Source: Massilia varians
Lineage (GTDB): Bacteria > Pseudomonadota > Gammaproteobacteria > Burkholderiales > Burkholderiaceae_D
NCBI RefSeq assembly: GCF_027923905.1
Contig: NZ_AP026966.1
Span: 3,287,001 to 3,351,000, forward strand
Direction of reading: 5' to 3'
Length of the DNA: 64,000 nucleotides
Below, piece after piece: positions 8,603 through 19,500 of this stretch; position 1 is the first letter of the stretch, and every line of letters begins with the position of its first letter. The notes below the pieces were generated by a model that did not search any database, was not told the origin of the DNA, and was given only the letters and a program-made list of their open reading frames with translations. The translations under genes and the position numbers were made by a program.

Positions 8603-10135
8603 ATGAATGACAAGCCGATCCGCCGGATCGTCATCGTGGGCGGCGGCACCGCCGGCTGGATGGCGGCGGCCCCGCTGGCGCAGCGCCTGGCGCGCCGCCC
8701 CGATGCGCCCTGCGAGGTGATCCTGGTGGAGTCGCCCGAGATCGGCACCATCGGGGTCGGCGAGGCGACCTTGCCGACCATCCGCTACTACAACGCCGCG
8801 CTGGGCCTCGACCCGGACGACTTCGTGCGGCGTACCAAGGCCAGCTACAAGCTCGGCATCGAGTTCAAGGACTGGGGCCACCTCGGCAACCGCTTCTTCC
8901 ACGGATTCGGCGATTTCGGTCCCTCGGTCGACAGGCACCCTTCGCACTTGTTCTGGCTGCGCATGGCCGCGCAGTTCGACAACATGCCGGCGCTGGAGAA
9001 CTGGTCGGTCTCGTCGATCATGGCTCGGCACAACAAATTCGTGCCGCCGCACAAGGGCACGCCCTCGATCACCGACGCCTATTCCTACGGCTACCATTTC
9101 GACGCCGGCCTGTACGCCAACTTCCTGCGCGAGTACGCCGTGGCGCACGGTGCGCAGCGCCTCGAGGGCACCATTGTGGAGGTCGAACAGCATCCGGAGA
9201 GCGGCTTCATCACGGCAGTCAAGCTGCGCGACGGCCGCCGGATCGAGGGCGACCTGTTCGTCGACTGCTCCGGATTCCGGGGCTTGCTGATCGAAGGGGC
9301 ACTGAAGGCCGGCTACGATGACTGGAGCGAGCAGCTGCCCTGCAACAGTGCGCTCGCCGCGCCCTGCGCCAGCGTGCCCGCCCTGACGCCGTATACCCGC
9401 TCCACGGCCAAGGAATCGGGCTGGATCTGGCGTATCCCGTTGCAGCACCGCACCGGCAACGGCCACGTCTACAGCAACGCCTTCACCAGCGACGCGCGGG
9501 CACGCGAGCTACTGCTCGACTACCTCGACGGCGCCGCGCTCGACGAGCCGCGCCAGCTGCGATTCGTCACCGGCCGCAGGCGCAAGTCGTGGGTCAAGAA
9601 CTGCGTCGCGGTGGGCTTGTCCGCCGGCTTCGTCGAGCCCCTGGAATCGACCAGCATCAGCCTGATCGAAACCGCGGTCGGCAAGCTGGTCGAGCTGTTC
9701 CCGGACCGCGACTGCCGTCCCGAACTGGCCAACGAGTTCAACCGCTACATGGGCGTGCGCTACGAATCGGTGCGCGACTTCATCGTCCTGCACTACAAAC
9801 TGACGAAGCGCGACGACTCGGAATTCTGGCGCTACTGCGCCAACATGCCGATTCCCGATACGATTCGCCACCAGATCGAGCTGTTCCGCGAAACCGGGCG
9901 GGTCACGATCCTGGACCCGCACGGCTTCGCCGAGCCTTCTTTCGTGGCCATGCTGATGGGGCTGGGCGCAGTGCCGAAGCGTTACGATCCTTTCGTGGAT
10001 GCGGTGGACATCCGCGAGGTGCACGGGCACTTCGCCGGTGTGCGCGACATGATCGCGCAGGCCGTGGACCGGATGCCGACCCATGACGCCTACATCGCGA
10101 GCCAGGTCAGGGCGGCGAACCAGGCCGCCGCCTGA
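8603..10135 (+). CDS. flavin-dependent tryptophan-halogenase family protein
   Basis: 510 aa; ATG 8603 follows AACAGGAGAC. N-terminal FAD motif IVIVGGGTAGWMAA, then ESPEIGTIGVGEATLPT. The lysine in ASYKLGIEFKDW is at the position of the catalytic lysine of tryptophan halogenases. GWIWRIPL matches the family WxWxIP motif that blocks monooxygenase activity. The C-terminal half has LSAGFVEPLESTSI, typical of the family. It needs reduced FAD from a separate reductase. The substrate is unknown. Such genes often occur beside TonB receptors and glycan hydrolases in Caulobacter- and Xanthomonas-type genomes (known from general family knowledge), and this one follows GH9 by 125 bases. Confidence 0.88.
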   Translation: MNDKPIRRIVIVGGGTAGWMAAAPLAQRLARRPDAPCEVILVESPEIGTIGVGEATLPTIRYYNAALGLDPDDFVRRTKASYKLGIEFKDWGHLGNRFFHGFGDFGPSVDRHPSHLFWLRMAAQFDNMPALENWSVSSIMARHNKFVPPHKGTPSITDAYSYGYHFDAGLYANFLREYAVAHGAQRLEGTIVEVEQHPESGFITAVKLRDGRRIEGDLFVDCSGFRGLLIEGALKAGYDDWSEQLPCNSALAAPCASVPALTPYTRSTAKESGWIWRIPLQHRTGNGHVYSNAFTSDARARELLLDYLDGAALDEPRQLRFVTGRRRKSWVKNCVAVGLSAGFVEPLESTSISLIETAVGKLVELFPDRDCRPELANEFNRYMGVRYESVRDFIVLHYKLTKRDDSEFWRYCANMPIPDTIRHQIELFRETGRVTILDPHGFAEPSFVAMLMGLGAVPKRYDPFVDAVDIREVHGHFAGVRDMIAQAVDRMPTHDAYIASQVRAANQAAA

Positions 10136-10148
10136 ACGGCGTCCCGCC

Positions 10149-11249
10149 CTACCAGCCCATCCGTGCCCGGACCAGTGCGGTCAGCTTCGCCGCATTCGCC
10201 TGGTGGTGATGCACCCGCGGATGCTGGCCATAGCCCGTATGCTCGAAGAACAGGGTGTCGATCCGCTTGTCGCCATCTTCCTTGCGCATCTGCTGCACGG
10301 CGGCGGTGACGTAGCCCGGCCAGGGTGAACCGGGACGGGTCGCATCCATGCTGCCGAGCGCACAGACTATGTAGGCCTGCGGGTAGCGTTGGCGGATGCG
10401 CTGCACGAAGCGCTTGTAGGCCGCGATCCGCTCGGCGTCGCCTGGTTCCGGCTGCAGCTTGTGGTCGCGGCCGATCAGCCAGCTGTCGTTCTGCAGCAGG
10501 TTGACCACCACCACGTCCGGGGTCCAGCGCGCGAAATCCCAGCGGCTGTCGTTGTCGCCGACGGCGCTCAGCTGGTCGTAGAAGTCCGGCATGGTGAACG
10601 GGAACCAGCTGATCATCACGCCGATGCCGCTCTGCGAAGTCATGTGCACTTCGGCCTTCAGCTGGCGGGCGGCGATCGCGGCATAGGACAGGAAGCTGTT
10701 CTTGTCCTTGCCGGCGTCGTCGCGGCCGTTGAGCGCACCCTCGTTGCCCATGCCGCTGGTGATCGAGTCGCCGAAGAATTCGATCCGGCGCTTGGGGCGC
10801 GGCGCGGGCGGCAGCAGAGCGGCGCCGTCGTCGAGCTCCAGGCCGCGGAACACGGTCGCGCCCTCCTCGCCTTCAGTGCGCTTGGTGATCAGGAAGCTGT
10901 GGGTGCCGGGAGCGAGCTTCTGCGCCACGACGTAGGTCGCCGCGCCCTGCTTTGCTTCGAGCACCAGGGGCGCCGATAGGTCCCCGTCCAGGAACACGTT
11001 GAAGTAATTCCGGCCGCGCTCGTCGTCAAGCTTGATGGCGAGCGAGGTGCCGGTGAAGCGCCCCGCGATGGAGGTATTCGGCCAGGAAATCAGCGGCGCA
11101 TCCGCTTGCGAAAAGTCGATGCGGCCGGTGTACTGCAGTTTCGCATCGCTCGGAGAAACCGGCGTGGCAGCCGTCGCCAGGCCGGCGTGCAGCAGGGCCG
11201 CGAGGGCCAGCGAAAGGGTAAAACGTGTCATGGTGGCGCTTTCGGTCAT
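10149..11249 (-). CDS. exported SGNH esterase with N-terminal jelly-roll (CE2-like acetylesterase)
   Basis: 366 aa from 11249. ATG 11231 is an equally possible start that puts the signal peptide (LALAALLHAGLATA) at the N-terminus. Residues about 30-140 form a beta-sandwich. Residues 145-360 are an SGNH hydrolase with the nucleophile block FFGDSITSGMGN, and the catalytic histidine probably in the GYGQHPRVHHH segment. This two-domain layout is that of CE2 acetyl esterases acting on xylan or xyloglucan. It is the last gene of a minus-strand run GH35-GH31-esterase, 91 bases after GH31, so it probably deacetylates the same oligosaccharides in the periplasm. Confidence 0.78.
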   Translation of the reverse strand: MTESATMTRFTLSLALAALLHAGLATAATPVSPSDAKLQYTGRIDFSQADAPLISWPNTSIAGRFTGTSLAIKLDDERGRNYFNVFLDGDLSAPLVLEAKQGAATYVVAQKLAPGTHSFLITKRTEGEEGATVFRGLELDDGAALLPPAPRPKRRIEFFGDSITSGMGNEGALNGRDDAGKDKNSFLSYAAIAARQLKAEVHMTSQSGIGVMISWFPFTMPDFYDQLSAVGDNDSRWDFARWTPDVVVVNLLQNDSWLIGRDHKLQPEPGDAERIAAYKRFVQRIRQRYPQAYIVCALGSMDATRPGSPWPGYVTAAVQQMRKEDGDKRIDTLFFEHTGYGQHPRVHHHQANAAKLTALVRARMGW

Positions 11250-11340
11250 GCTCGGCCTTGTTCTCTTGCTCGGGCATATTGTAATCGCCCCCGGAGCCGC
11301 GACCGGTCTTGCCGGGCGATGCGCTCCAGGGGATGGCTGC

Positions 11341-14220
11341 TCACAGCTTGATGGTCACCAAGCGGCCGTCGTAGCTGACCGACTTGTCGTAGGCATCCAG
11401 GTCCGCCGCCGCGGCGGTGCCCGGGCGCAGCACGCGTACCCGGAATTCGCGCTGCACCGGCATGCCCTTGTACTGGCCCTCGCGCGCGCCAATCGTGACC
11501 ACCCCGTTGCGGTCGTCGTAGCTGAACGGGATGCGGCTGAACTCGCCACGAGCATAGGCATTGGTCACGCCGTCGTCCTCGTACAGGCTGGCCTGGCCGT
11601 CGGCCCCGGCGACGACCTGCAGCACCAGCGGCGCGTCCGGCTTTTCGTCCACGTACTGGGTGACCGGGCCGGTCGGGATCACGCTGCCAACGCGCAGGAA
11701 CAGCGGGATGCGCTCGCGCGGCGCCTGTACGTTGATGGTCTTGCCGCCCTGGTGGCGTTGTCCGGTATCGAAGTCGACCCAGTCGCTGCCCTGCGGCAGG
11801 CAGACCTGGCGCGCGCGTGCGCCATACGCGGTAACCGGGGCCACCATCATGCTGGGGCCGAACATGTACTGGTCCTTGATGTTCTTGACGCGCTCGTCGT
11901 GCGGGAAGTCCATCACCAGCCCGCGCATCATCGTGCCCGAATGATAGTGGGTGTCGGCCGCCATCGTGTAAATATAGGGCATCAGGCGGTAGCGCAGTTT
12001 CAAATAACCGACCATCGCGTCGCGCATGCTCTCGTCGCCTGCCGCGATGTTGTAGATCTCGCGCTTGACCACCTCGCCGTGCGAGCGGAATAGCGGAGAG
12101 AAAGCGCCGAACTGGAACCAGCGCAGGTTCAGCTCGCGCCATTCCTGCATGTCTTCCGGCTTGGCCTGCTTGATCCCGGTTGCGCGGTTCTCCTGGGCCG
12201 AACCGACGTCGCCTGCCTGGAAGCGGGTCTCCTGGGCGTAGCCGCCGATGTCGTGGGTCCAGTTCGGGATCCCCGACATCGAGAAGTTCACGCCCGACGC
12301 GATCTGGTGGGCCAGGTTGTTCCAGCGGCCGACGATGTCGCCGCTCCACACCGCGACCGAGTTGCGCTGGATGCCGGCAAAGCCCGAGCGCGACAGGATG
12401 AACTGGCGCTTGTCCGGCTGGTCGCGGCGCAGGTTTTCGGCAAAGCCTTCCGAGTGCACCAGGCTGTAGGGATTGAAGGTGATCTCGCCGGCGCCATACA
12501 CGGTGGGGCCGATCAGCTGCTTGAAGTCCTCGAGCCGCGCGTTCGACAGGATGTCCGGCTCGGTATTGTCCATCCACCAGGCATCGAAGCCCAGGTCGAC
12601 CAGCTTGTGCTTCATCTGGCGGTAATAGATGTCGCGCGCTTCCTTGGTGTACGGGTCGTAGTGGCTGTTCTTGTAGCCCGGGCCGACCCAGTCGAGGTCG
12701 CCATTCTCGACGTTCTTGGTCCACATGTGGCCCTTCGCCGCCAGCTCCTTGTAGTTGTCGGTATTGGCGTAGAACTTGCCCCAGATCGACAGCATGATGC
12801 GGGCGTTCTGCTTGTGCACGGCCTCCACCATGCCCTTCGGGTCCGGGAAACGGGTCTTGTCCCAGTCGTGCGAGCCCCAGCCGTCTTCAGGCCAGTAGAA
12901 CCAGTCCTGCACGATGTTATCCAGCGGCCAGCCGCGCTTGCGGTATTCAAGCACGGTGTCGAGCAGTTGCTGCTGGGTCTCGTAGCGCTGGCGCGACTGC
13001 CAGAAACCGTAGGCCCATTTCGGCATCATCGGCTGCTGCCCGGTCAGGTGGCGGTAGCCGGCGATGACCCGGTCCATGCTGTCGGCGCTGATGACGTAGT
13101 AGTTGATCGCCTCCGCGATTTCCGAGGACATGGTCAGTGAATGGCGCTCGGCTTTCGGCAGCGGATCATTATGGGTGATGGCGATCATCCCGCTCGACAC
13201 CTTCCAGTCCAGGTGCAGCTTGACCGGCTTGTTCTTCTCGAACTTGACCTCAAAATTGTGATACCACGGGTTCCAGCCCATGCGCCAGACGTCCATCACT
13301 TCCTTGCCGTCGATGGACAGGCGCGCATAGTCCGACGAGTACAGCTGCATCTTGTGCATGCCGGGCTTGCTGCTGACCATGCTGCCTTCCCAGACCACGC
13401 GCGCGTCCTTGATATCCTTGAGGGCCGGCAGCTCCTTCGGCCAGTTCTCCGCCACGTCCTTCAGGTACTGGTAGGCGATGTCCTTTTCCTGGCGGGTCAG
13501 CGCCAGCTTGCCGTCGATGTAGTAGCGTGCCGTCAGGCCGCCGGGCTTCCCGTGCGCGTCGAGCAGGCGCAGGTCGCGCGACATCCAGGCATAGGGCGTC
13601 GGGTCGCCGAAGCGCGAGATGCTGTTGTTATCCCACAGCAGGCCGTAGTTCTTGTCCGAGACCACGAAAGGCACCGAGGCAATCATGTTGTGCTGGGCCA
13701 GCAGCACGTCTTCGCCGTTGTAGTTCATCTGCGAATTCTGGTGCTGGCCCAGGCCGTAGTAGGCATCGCGGGTGCCGTGGTTGAAGCCTTGCGTGATTGC
13801 GAGGAAGGGCTTGCCGCCCACCGTGACCGGCTTCATGCGCTCCGCGTCCTGGCGCAGGATAGGCTTGCCGGCCGCGTCGAAGAAGGCCACCCGCCCGTCC
13901 TTCAGCGACACCGTGGCCGATATCCTGCCCGCCTTGAGCCGTACCGCCTCGTCCTTGCCGTCGCGGGCGCCGTCCACGCTGAAGGTGCAGGCGCAGGGCC
14001 TGGCCACCGTCATCAGGGAGGGCGTGAGCGCCTTGCCGGGCGCATCGAACTTCAGCACCTGGATGATGTTGTCGCTCATCAGATTCAGGCGCACCAGCTT
14101 CGAGCCCCCCGTGTCCGGCCTGACTTCGACGCCGGTGGCGGTCTTCTGGTAGCTGCCGGCGAGGGCCTGGGTGGCTGCGCACAGCAGCAGGACGGCGGCT
14201 GCCGTTCGGGTCACTTGCAT
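11341..14220 (-). CDS. GH31 alpha-xylosidase with PA14 insert
   Basis: 959 aa with a signal peptide (LLLCAATQALAG). An N-terminal beta-sandwich is followed by a PA14-like insert at about residues 250-360 (DARVVWEGSMVSS, YSSDYARLSIDGKEV). The GH31 barrel has nucleophile D551 in WWMDNTEPD and general acid about D628 in VWSGDIVG. The PA14 insert is characteristic of the xyloglucan alpha-xylosidase Xyl31A of Cellvibrio japonicus, which removes xylose from the non-reducing end of xyloglucan oligosaccharides. The start has an AGGAGACC ribosome binding site. It lies 43 bases after GH35 in one operon, the expected pair for stripping galactose and then xylose. Confidence 0.9.
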   Translation of the reverse strand: MQVTRTAAAVLLLCAATQALAGSYQKTATGVEVRPDTGGSKLVRLNLMSDNIIQVLKFDAPGKALTPSLMTVARPCACTFSVDGARDGKDEAVRLKAGRISATVSLKDGRVAFFDAAGKPILRQDAERMKPVTVGGKPFLAITQGFNHGTRDAYYGLGQHQNSQMNYNGEDVLLAQHNMIASVPFVVSDKNYGLLWDNNSISRFGDPTPYAWMSRDLRLLDAHGKPGGLTARYYIDGKLALTRQEKDIAYQYLKDVAENWPKELPALKDIKDARVVWEGSMVSSKPGMHKMQLYSSDYARLSIDGKEVMDVWRMGWNPWYHNFEVKFEKNKPVKLHLDWKVSSGMIAITHNDPLPKAERHSLTMSSEIAEAINYYVISADSMDRVIAGYRHLTGQQPMMPKWAYGFWQSRQRYETQQQLLDTVLEYRKRGWPLDNIVQDWFYWPEDGWGSHDWDKTRFPDPKGMVEAVHKQNARIMLSIWGKFYANTDNYKELAAKGHMWTKNVENGDLDWVGPGYKNSHYDPYTKEARDIYYRQMKHKLVDLGFDAWWMDNTEPDILSNARLEDFKQLIGPTVYGAGEITFNPYSLVHSEGFAENLRRDQPDKRQFILSRSGFAGIQRNSVAVWSGDIVGRWNNLAHQIASGVNFSMSGIPNWTHDIGGYAQETRFQAGDVGSAQENRATGIKQAKPEDMQEWRELNLRWFQFGAFSPLFRSHGEVVKREIYNIAAGDESMRDAMVGYLKLRYRLMPYIYTMAADTHYHSGTMMRGLVMDFPHDERVKNIKDQYMFGPSMMVAPVTAYGARARQVCLPQGSDWVDFDTGQRHQGGKTINVQAPRERIPLFLRVGSVIPTGPVTQYVDEKPDAPLVLQVVAGADGQASLYEDDGVTNAYARGEFSRIPFSYDDRNGVVTIGAREGQYKGMPVQREFRVRVLRPGTAAAADLDAYDKSVSYDGRLVTIKL

Positions 14221-14263
14221 TGCGGGTCTCCTGGTTCTTGTTGTCGGTGCTCGGTCTTGCTGC

Positions 14264-15952
14264 TTAATAGTCGTAGGTGCGCATCGTGACCTTGAGCACG
14301 GTCGGCGCGGCCGGCAGGTTCAGGCCGTAGTCGGTCTGGTCGCCGTTCCAGTTGCGTTCCATGATCCATTTACCGGCGGCGTCGAAGCGTCTCTCCTCCA
14401 CGCGCGCCAGCATGGCGGGCTTGTCGCCGGCAGGCGCGAACTTGACGCGTGCGCGCTGGCCGGCCAGCACGAATTCGCCAGGGCCGAGCTGCGCGATCGC
14501 CACGCCGCCTCCCGGCAGCTCGGTGCCCTCGGCGTATTCATTCTTGTCGCGCAAGTACTGGCGCTCGCCGAACTGGAACTCGCGGAACGAGACCGTGGCC
14601 TTCCAGCCGTCGAGGGCGACCGCCTGCTCGGCCCGGTCGTCGCCCTCCGCCACGCCATGGGTGCGGCCTTCGAAGGCCCAGCGCGCCCACAGGCGCGCCA
14701 TCGGCGCCAGGGTGGCGTACACCTGGGCGAAAGGCTCGACCATGCGGCGGTCGCTGTGCTTCGAGCCGAGCGGGTAGTTGCTGTAGCTGGCATAGTCGAT
14801 GCCGAAGGGGACCACGCCAAGCGCGCCCCTGCCGACGATCTGCCAGACGTAGCGCGCGTATCCCGCGGCATTGCCCATTTCCGCCACCAGGAGCGGGTTG
14901 TCCGGACGCTGAAAGCCGGCCAGCACCCCATTCACCTTGGCGGACTCCGGCATATAGATGTCGGGCGCGGCGAAGTCGATGTGGGGCGCCGCCGCCTTGT
15001 AGATGCCGAGCACGTCCCAGGTCGGGCCGCCGCTGGCGAAGTCGCCCTTCCACGGCGTGGCCGGCTGCCCGGGCTGGCCCGGCTCGCGCAGCGCATTGTT
15101 GACGAACATCGGCAGGTCGTAGACCGCGCGGCCGGCCTTGGCAATCTCCTCGATATAACTGGCGATCGCCCAGCTATGGAAGTACTGGCCGGCATAGTCG
15201 CCGTACACCTCGCTCCAGCTGCCTTGCGACGGACGTCCGGCGGGCGCGGGTTGGCGCGCCAGAACCGCCGCGGGAACCGCCTGGCGGAATGCGGCCTCGG
15301 CGCGCACGCCATGGTCGCGCACCAGGCCGTAGGTGCCGACCTCGTTCTCGACCTGCACCATGATCACGGTGCGCTTGCCGGCGTCGATCTTGCGGATGTG
15401 CCGCATCAAGGCCACGAACGCCTTCTTGTCGGCCGCCAGGGTGGCTTCGCCGAAGGGCGACAGGCAGTAGCTGGGCTTGCCGTCCGCGTCGAGCATGCGC
15501 GGAAAGCGCCGGTTGTCGAATTTCACCCATGCCGGGGTATACGCCGGGCCGGTGTTCTTCCAGGTGCCGAACCACAGCAGCACCAGGCGCTTGCCATGAG
15601 TCCTGGCCTGGGCCACCAGGGTGTCGACGTAGCTGAAGTCGAACCTGCCCTCCTCCGGCTCGAGCTGTTCCCATGCGACCGGGATCGCCAGGGTGTTGGC
15701 ATGCGCATCCTTGAGCGCGGCCCAGACCTTTGGCAGCGCTGCCGGGTAGTTGCTGGAGTTGTGGGCCTGACCGCCCAGCACCAGGAAGGGGGCGCCATCG
15801 ACCAGCAGGGCATGGCGTCCCTCGCGCTCGACAATGCGCGGCAGATCGGGAGTGAAGGCGGCGGCCGGACCCGCTTGAACGAGCTGGGCAAGAAGAATGG
15901 GGACGGCGACGGCAAGGCGCGGCGCGCCGCGGCGACGGAAAGGAAGGCGCAT
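14264..15952 (-). CDS. GH35 beta-galactosidase (xyloglucan type)
   Basis: 562 aa from ATG 15952, which has AGGAGAC upstream. A signal peptide ends at about residue 32 (QAGPAAAF). The GH35 barrel has its acid/base in MVQVENEVGTYG (about E204) and nucleophile in LLVAEMGN (about E358). The C-terminal 150 residues form a beta domain with an ERNWNGDQTDYGLN segment, as in the short bacterial GH35/DUF5597 proteins such as Cellvibrio Bgl35A. It should remove galactose from xyloglucan side chains. It is the first gene of the GH35-GH31-esterase operon and is divergent from the TonB receptor. Confidence 0.88.
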   Translation of the reverse strand: MRLPFRRRGAPRLAVAVPILLAQLVQAGPAAAFTPDLPRIVEREGRHALLVDGAPFLVLGGQAHNSSNYPAALPKVWAALKDAHANTLAIPVAWEQLEPEEGRFDFSYVDTLVAQARTHGKRLVLLWFGTWKNTGPAYTPAWVKFDNRRFPRMLDADGKPSYCLSPFGEATLAADKKAFVALMRHIRKIDAGKRTVIMVQVENEVGTYGLVRDHGVRAEAAFRQAVPAAVLARQPAPAGRPSQGSWSEVYGDYAGQYFHSWAIASYIEEIAKAGRAVYDLPMFVNNALREPGQPGQPATPWKGDFASGGPTWDVLGIYKAAAPHIDFAAPDIYMPESAKVNGVLAGFQRPDNPLLVAEMGNAAGYARYVWQIVGRGALGVVPFGIDYASYSNYPLGSKHSDRRMVEPFAQVYATLAPMARLWARWAFEGRTHGVAEGDDRAEQAVALDGWKATVSFREFQFGERQYLRDKNEYAEGTELPGGGVAIAQLGPGEFVLAGQRARVKFAPAGDKPAMLARVEERRFDAAGKWIMERNWNGDQTDYGLNLPAAPTVLKVTMRTYDY

Positions 15953-16559
15953 GGTCTCCTGCTTGTTATCGGTGTCGGTGGTGTCGGCACTTCTTGCCAG
16001 CATCCTAAGCCAGCCGTATGCAGCAATGCAAGGAAAATGTTCGCGCTACCATACAATTTCCCGGCATGCGCGGGTGATCGCTCTTGAAAAACGGAACAGG
16101 GACGCTGCGATTGCTGCGCCGCGGGGCTGGACGCCTGCCGCAATCACCTCGGCCGCAGCAAGCGGGACCCTCTCCCGCTTATGCGAACCGCATGAAATCC
16201 CGACTGGAGCAGCGGGTTCACGACAGTCGGTGCACAAAAAGCGCATTTCTATGAAATCGATTTCTTGACCTTGTTCAATGTATTGCGTACTGTAGAGAAC
16301 CAGTGAGGCCGCTTGCCGCAAACCAGCTGCTTCCGGATGCCTGCCCGGGCACCTATACATGGCAAGGACCCGGCTTCGCGCCTCACCGTTTGCACGTCCT
16401 GCCGAATATGCTGTTGTGAATTAGCAAAATCTACAGTCTTGTGAGGTTTCTGCCGAAAATGTATGGTAGCGTATAACAACCGGTGTTAGTAGAGGCTCGG
16501 TGCAGTGCTGGCGCTTGACAACTCAGCACATAAAAAAATTACCTATATCAGGAGACAAC
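15953..16559 (+). promoter_or_regulatory. divergent control region of GH35 operon and TonB receptor
   Basis: No gene is seen in these 607 bases. TGAAATCGATTTCT (16252-16265), one base off the shared palindrome, overlaps a -35 box TTGACC (16265-16270), with TACTGT (16288-16293) 17 bases on. A second candidate closer to the receptor is TTGTGA (16439-16444), 17 bases, TATGGT (16462-16467). TAACAACCGGTGTTA (16474-16488) is a near-palindrome at its downstream edge. The receptor start is preceded by AGGAGACAAC. Confidence 0.6.
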
Positions 16560-19500
16560 GTGAGGAAGTTCCAGAAAACAGCGATCGCCGCAGCGGTCGC
16601 GCAGATTGCCGTCCTCTATAGCGGCGCAGCATGGGCACAGACCGCCGCTACCGGCGCGGAGGAGCCGACCGTCCCCGCGACCGCGGTCGTCAAGGTGTCC
16701 GGCCAGCGCGCCGCACTGCAATCGGCCCAGCAGCTCAAGCAGAATTCCGACGAGCTGGTCGATTCGATCGTCGCCGAGGACATCGGCAAGCTCCCGGACC
16801 GTTCGGTCACCGAGGTGCTGCAGCGTATCGCCGGCGTCACCATGGACCGCAACATGCCGGGCGACCCGAATCGCCAGGCCGTCGAAGGCTCCGGCGTGTC
16901 GGTGCGCGGCCTGACCTACGTGCGCTCGGAAGTCAACGGCCGCGACGCGTTCTCGGCCGGCGGCGGCCGCTCGCTCGGCTTCACCGACGTGCCGCCGGAG
17001 CTGATGGCCGGCGTCGATGTCTACAAGAACCCTTCCGCCGAACAGATCGAAGGCGCGCTCGCCGGCCTGGTCAACTTGCGCACGGCCATGCCCTTCGACT
17101 TCGCGGGCTTCAAGGGCTCGCTGGGCGCCTCGCAAACCTATTCGGAGCTGAACAAGGCCAAAGGTCCGACCGGCACCGTGCTGTTGTCGAACCGCTGGAC
17201 CTCGCCCATCGGTGAATTCGGCGCCCTGGTCAACTTCGCGTATGCGAAGAACCCGACCCGGACCGACGCCATCGGCATCGATCCCTTCTTCCCGCACGTG
17301 AATTCCCGCAACCCGGCCCAGTACAATCGCGACGCGACCAAATGGCTGCCGTTGGGCGGCGGCCTGCGTTCGCAGGAGTTCGAACGCGTTCGCCGCGGCG
17401 ACTATGCGGCCTTCCAGTGGCGTCCGAACCGCGACCTCACCGCGGCGCTGACCTACTTCAAGACGCAGTACGAGGAAGACCTGAGCGAGCGCGTCGTGGC
17501 CTCGTCGGAAGACAAGTGGTACCAGCAGGTGGCCGGCGCCGACGTCACCTATGACGCCAATGGCGCCTTCCAGAAAGGCACGATCTCGAACCCGACCTAT
17601 GGCGGCTCGCCGTTCAACAGCTCGCGCCGCATCAACCAGCGCGACTCCGGCACGCGCGACCTCGCGCTGAACGTGCAATGGCGCGTGACGCCGGACCTGA
17701 CCTGGACCAACGACTTCCAGCACGTCCGTTCCACCACCGAAGGCTTCGATGCCGACGTCTCGACGGGTTTCATCCTGCCGAACCAGTCGATCGACCTCAC
17801 CGGCAGCGTCCCGCAGATCGGCCTCGGCTCGGCGCAGTTCATGGCCGATCCAAAGAACTACTACTGGGCCTACACCCAGGAGGCGCTGGACCGCGCCAAG
17901 GCTACCCAGAAGGCCTGGCGCAGCGACGTCAAGTTCAGCTTCGACGACCCGGTGCTGCGCGATATCCGCTTCGGCGTGCGCCTGGCGGACCGCGAAGCCG
18001 AAAACCGCAAGGCCCAGAAGTTCTACAACTGGTCGTCGATCACCTTCCCGTGGATGGAAGGCTGGCAGATCCCGGGCGTCGCACGCCTGAACGACCCGCG
18101 CTTCTCGGGCGGCACCGAGCTGGCGCAGATCCCGAACTTCTTCGACGGCAAGGTCTCGGTTCCGGCGATGCTGTATCCGACCGATGCGCTGGCACGCGAC
18201 TTCCCGAACGGCTGGACCAAGCTGCACGGCTACCACACCACCCTGTGCGAAGAACAGAAGGCCGCCCAGGGCTGGGGTACCTGCGACGCGTGGAAGCCGT
18301 CGACCTTCGACACGCCGTCGGCGCTGAACACGCAGACCGAGAAGACCCAGGCCGCCTACACCCAGCTGCGCTTCGGCTTCGACGACCTCAAGTACCCGAT
18401 CGACGGCAACATCGGCGTGCGCTACGTGAGGACGAAGAACACGACGAACGGCTATATCGCCTACGACCCGACCAACGTCAGCATTCCGGGCGACGTGCCG
18501 GTGGAAGGCGTGAACACTCTGGTCAACATCGCCAAGTTCGAGACCCCGCGCAGCACCGATACCTCGTACAGCCACTGGCTGCCGAGCCTGAACCTGCGCC
18601 TGAAGTACAACGACAAGCTGCAGTTCCGCTTCGCCGTCGCCAAGTCGATGGCGCGCCCGGACTTCAACCAGCTGCAGTCGCTGACCACCCTGACCTCGCC
18701 GGCGAACCAGCTGACGATCAAGGATCCGGTCACGCTCCAGGACCAGCGCGTCGTCTTCAGCGGCAACAACCTGACCGGCAGCAGCGACGGCAACCCGCTC
18801 CTGAAGCCGACCACGGCGACCAACATCGACCTGACCGCGGAGTGGTACTTCGCCAAGGCCGGTTCGCTGACCCTGGCGGCGTTCAACAAGGACATCAAGG
18901 ACATCATCGTCAACACCACCTACGGTTACACGGTGAAGGATGTCAACGGCAAGAACCAGACCTTCGCGGTCACCCATCCGATCAACGGCGCCCACGGCTT
19001 TGCGCGCGGCTTCGAGATCGCGCACCAGCAGTACTACGACTTCGTGCCGGATTGGCTGCGCGGTATCGGTACCCAGGCCAGCTGGACCTATGTGTCGAGC
19101 GAGCGCAAGCTGGACAATCCGGTGCCGGCCGCGTTCTGCGCGGGCAGCGACCAGTCGAACATGAACCTGTCGATCAACGGCTGCGACACCGACGGACGCC
19201 CGTTCGGCAACACGCCGCTGCAAGGCCTGTCGCGTCACACGGTCAACTTCGCGGTCATGTACGAAAAGAATGGTCTGTCAGCGCGCCTGGCGTACAACTG
19301 GCGCTCGCGTTACCTGGTTGCCGTCAACACCTGGGGCAGCCGCGGCAACAACGGCCTGAACACGAACCCGGACGCCGGCCCGCGCTTCCTGATCCCGACG
19401 CCGAACAACGACCAGGCCTACGGCCTGCCGCTGTGGCAAGACGATTACGGCCAGCTGGACGGTTCGATCTTCTACGACTTCACGGACAGGTTCCGTGTCG

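Noticed and set aside
12253..16087. Long plus-strand frames opposite GH31 and GH35
   Set aside because: Shadow frames: composition is biased, with no domains, and the opposite strand carries complete catalytic motifs.
16548..19238. An 896-codon minus-strand frame antisense to the TonB receptor
   Set aside because: It has no ribosome binding site or recognisable domain; long antisense frames are expected in such GC-rich coding DNA.
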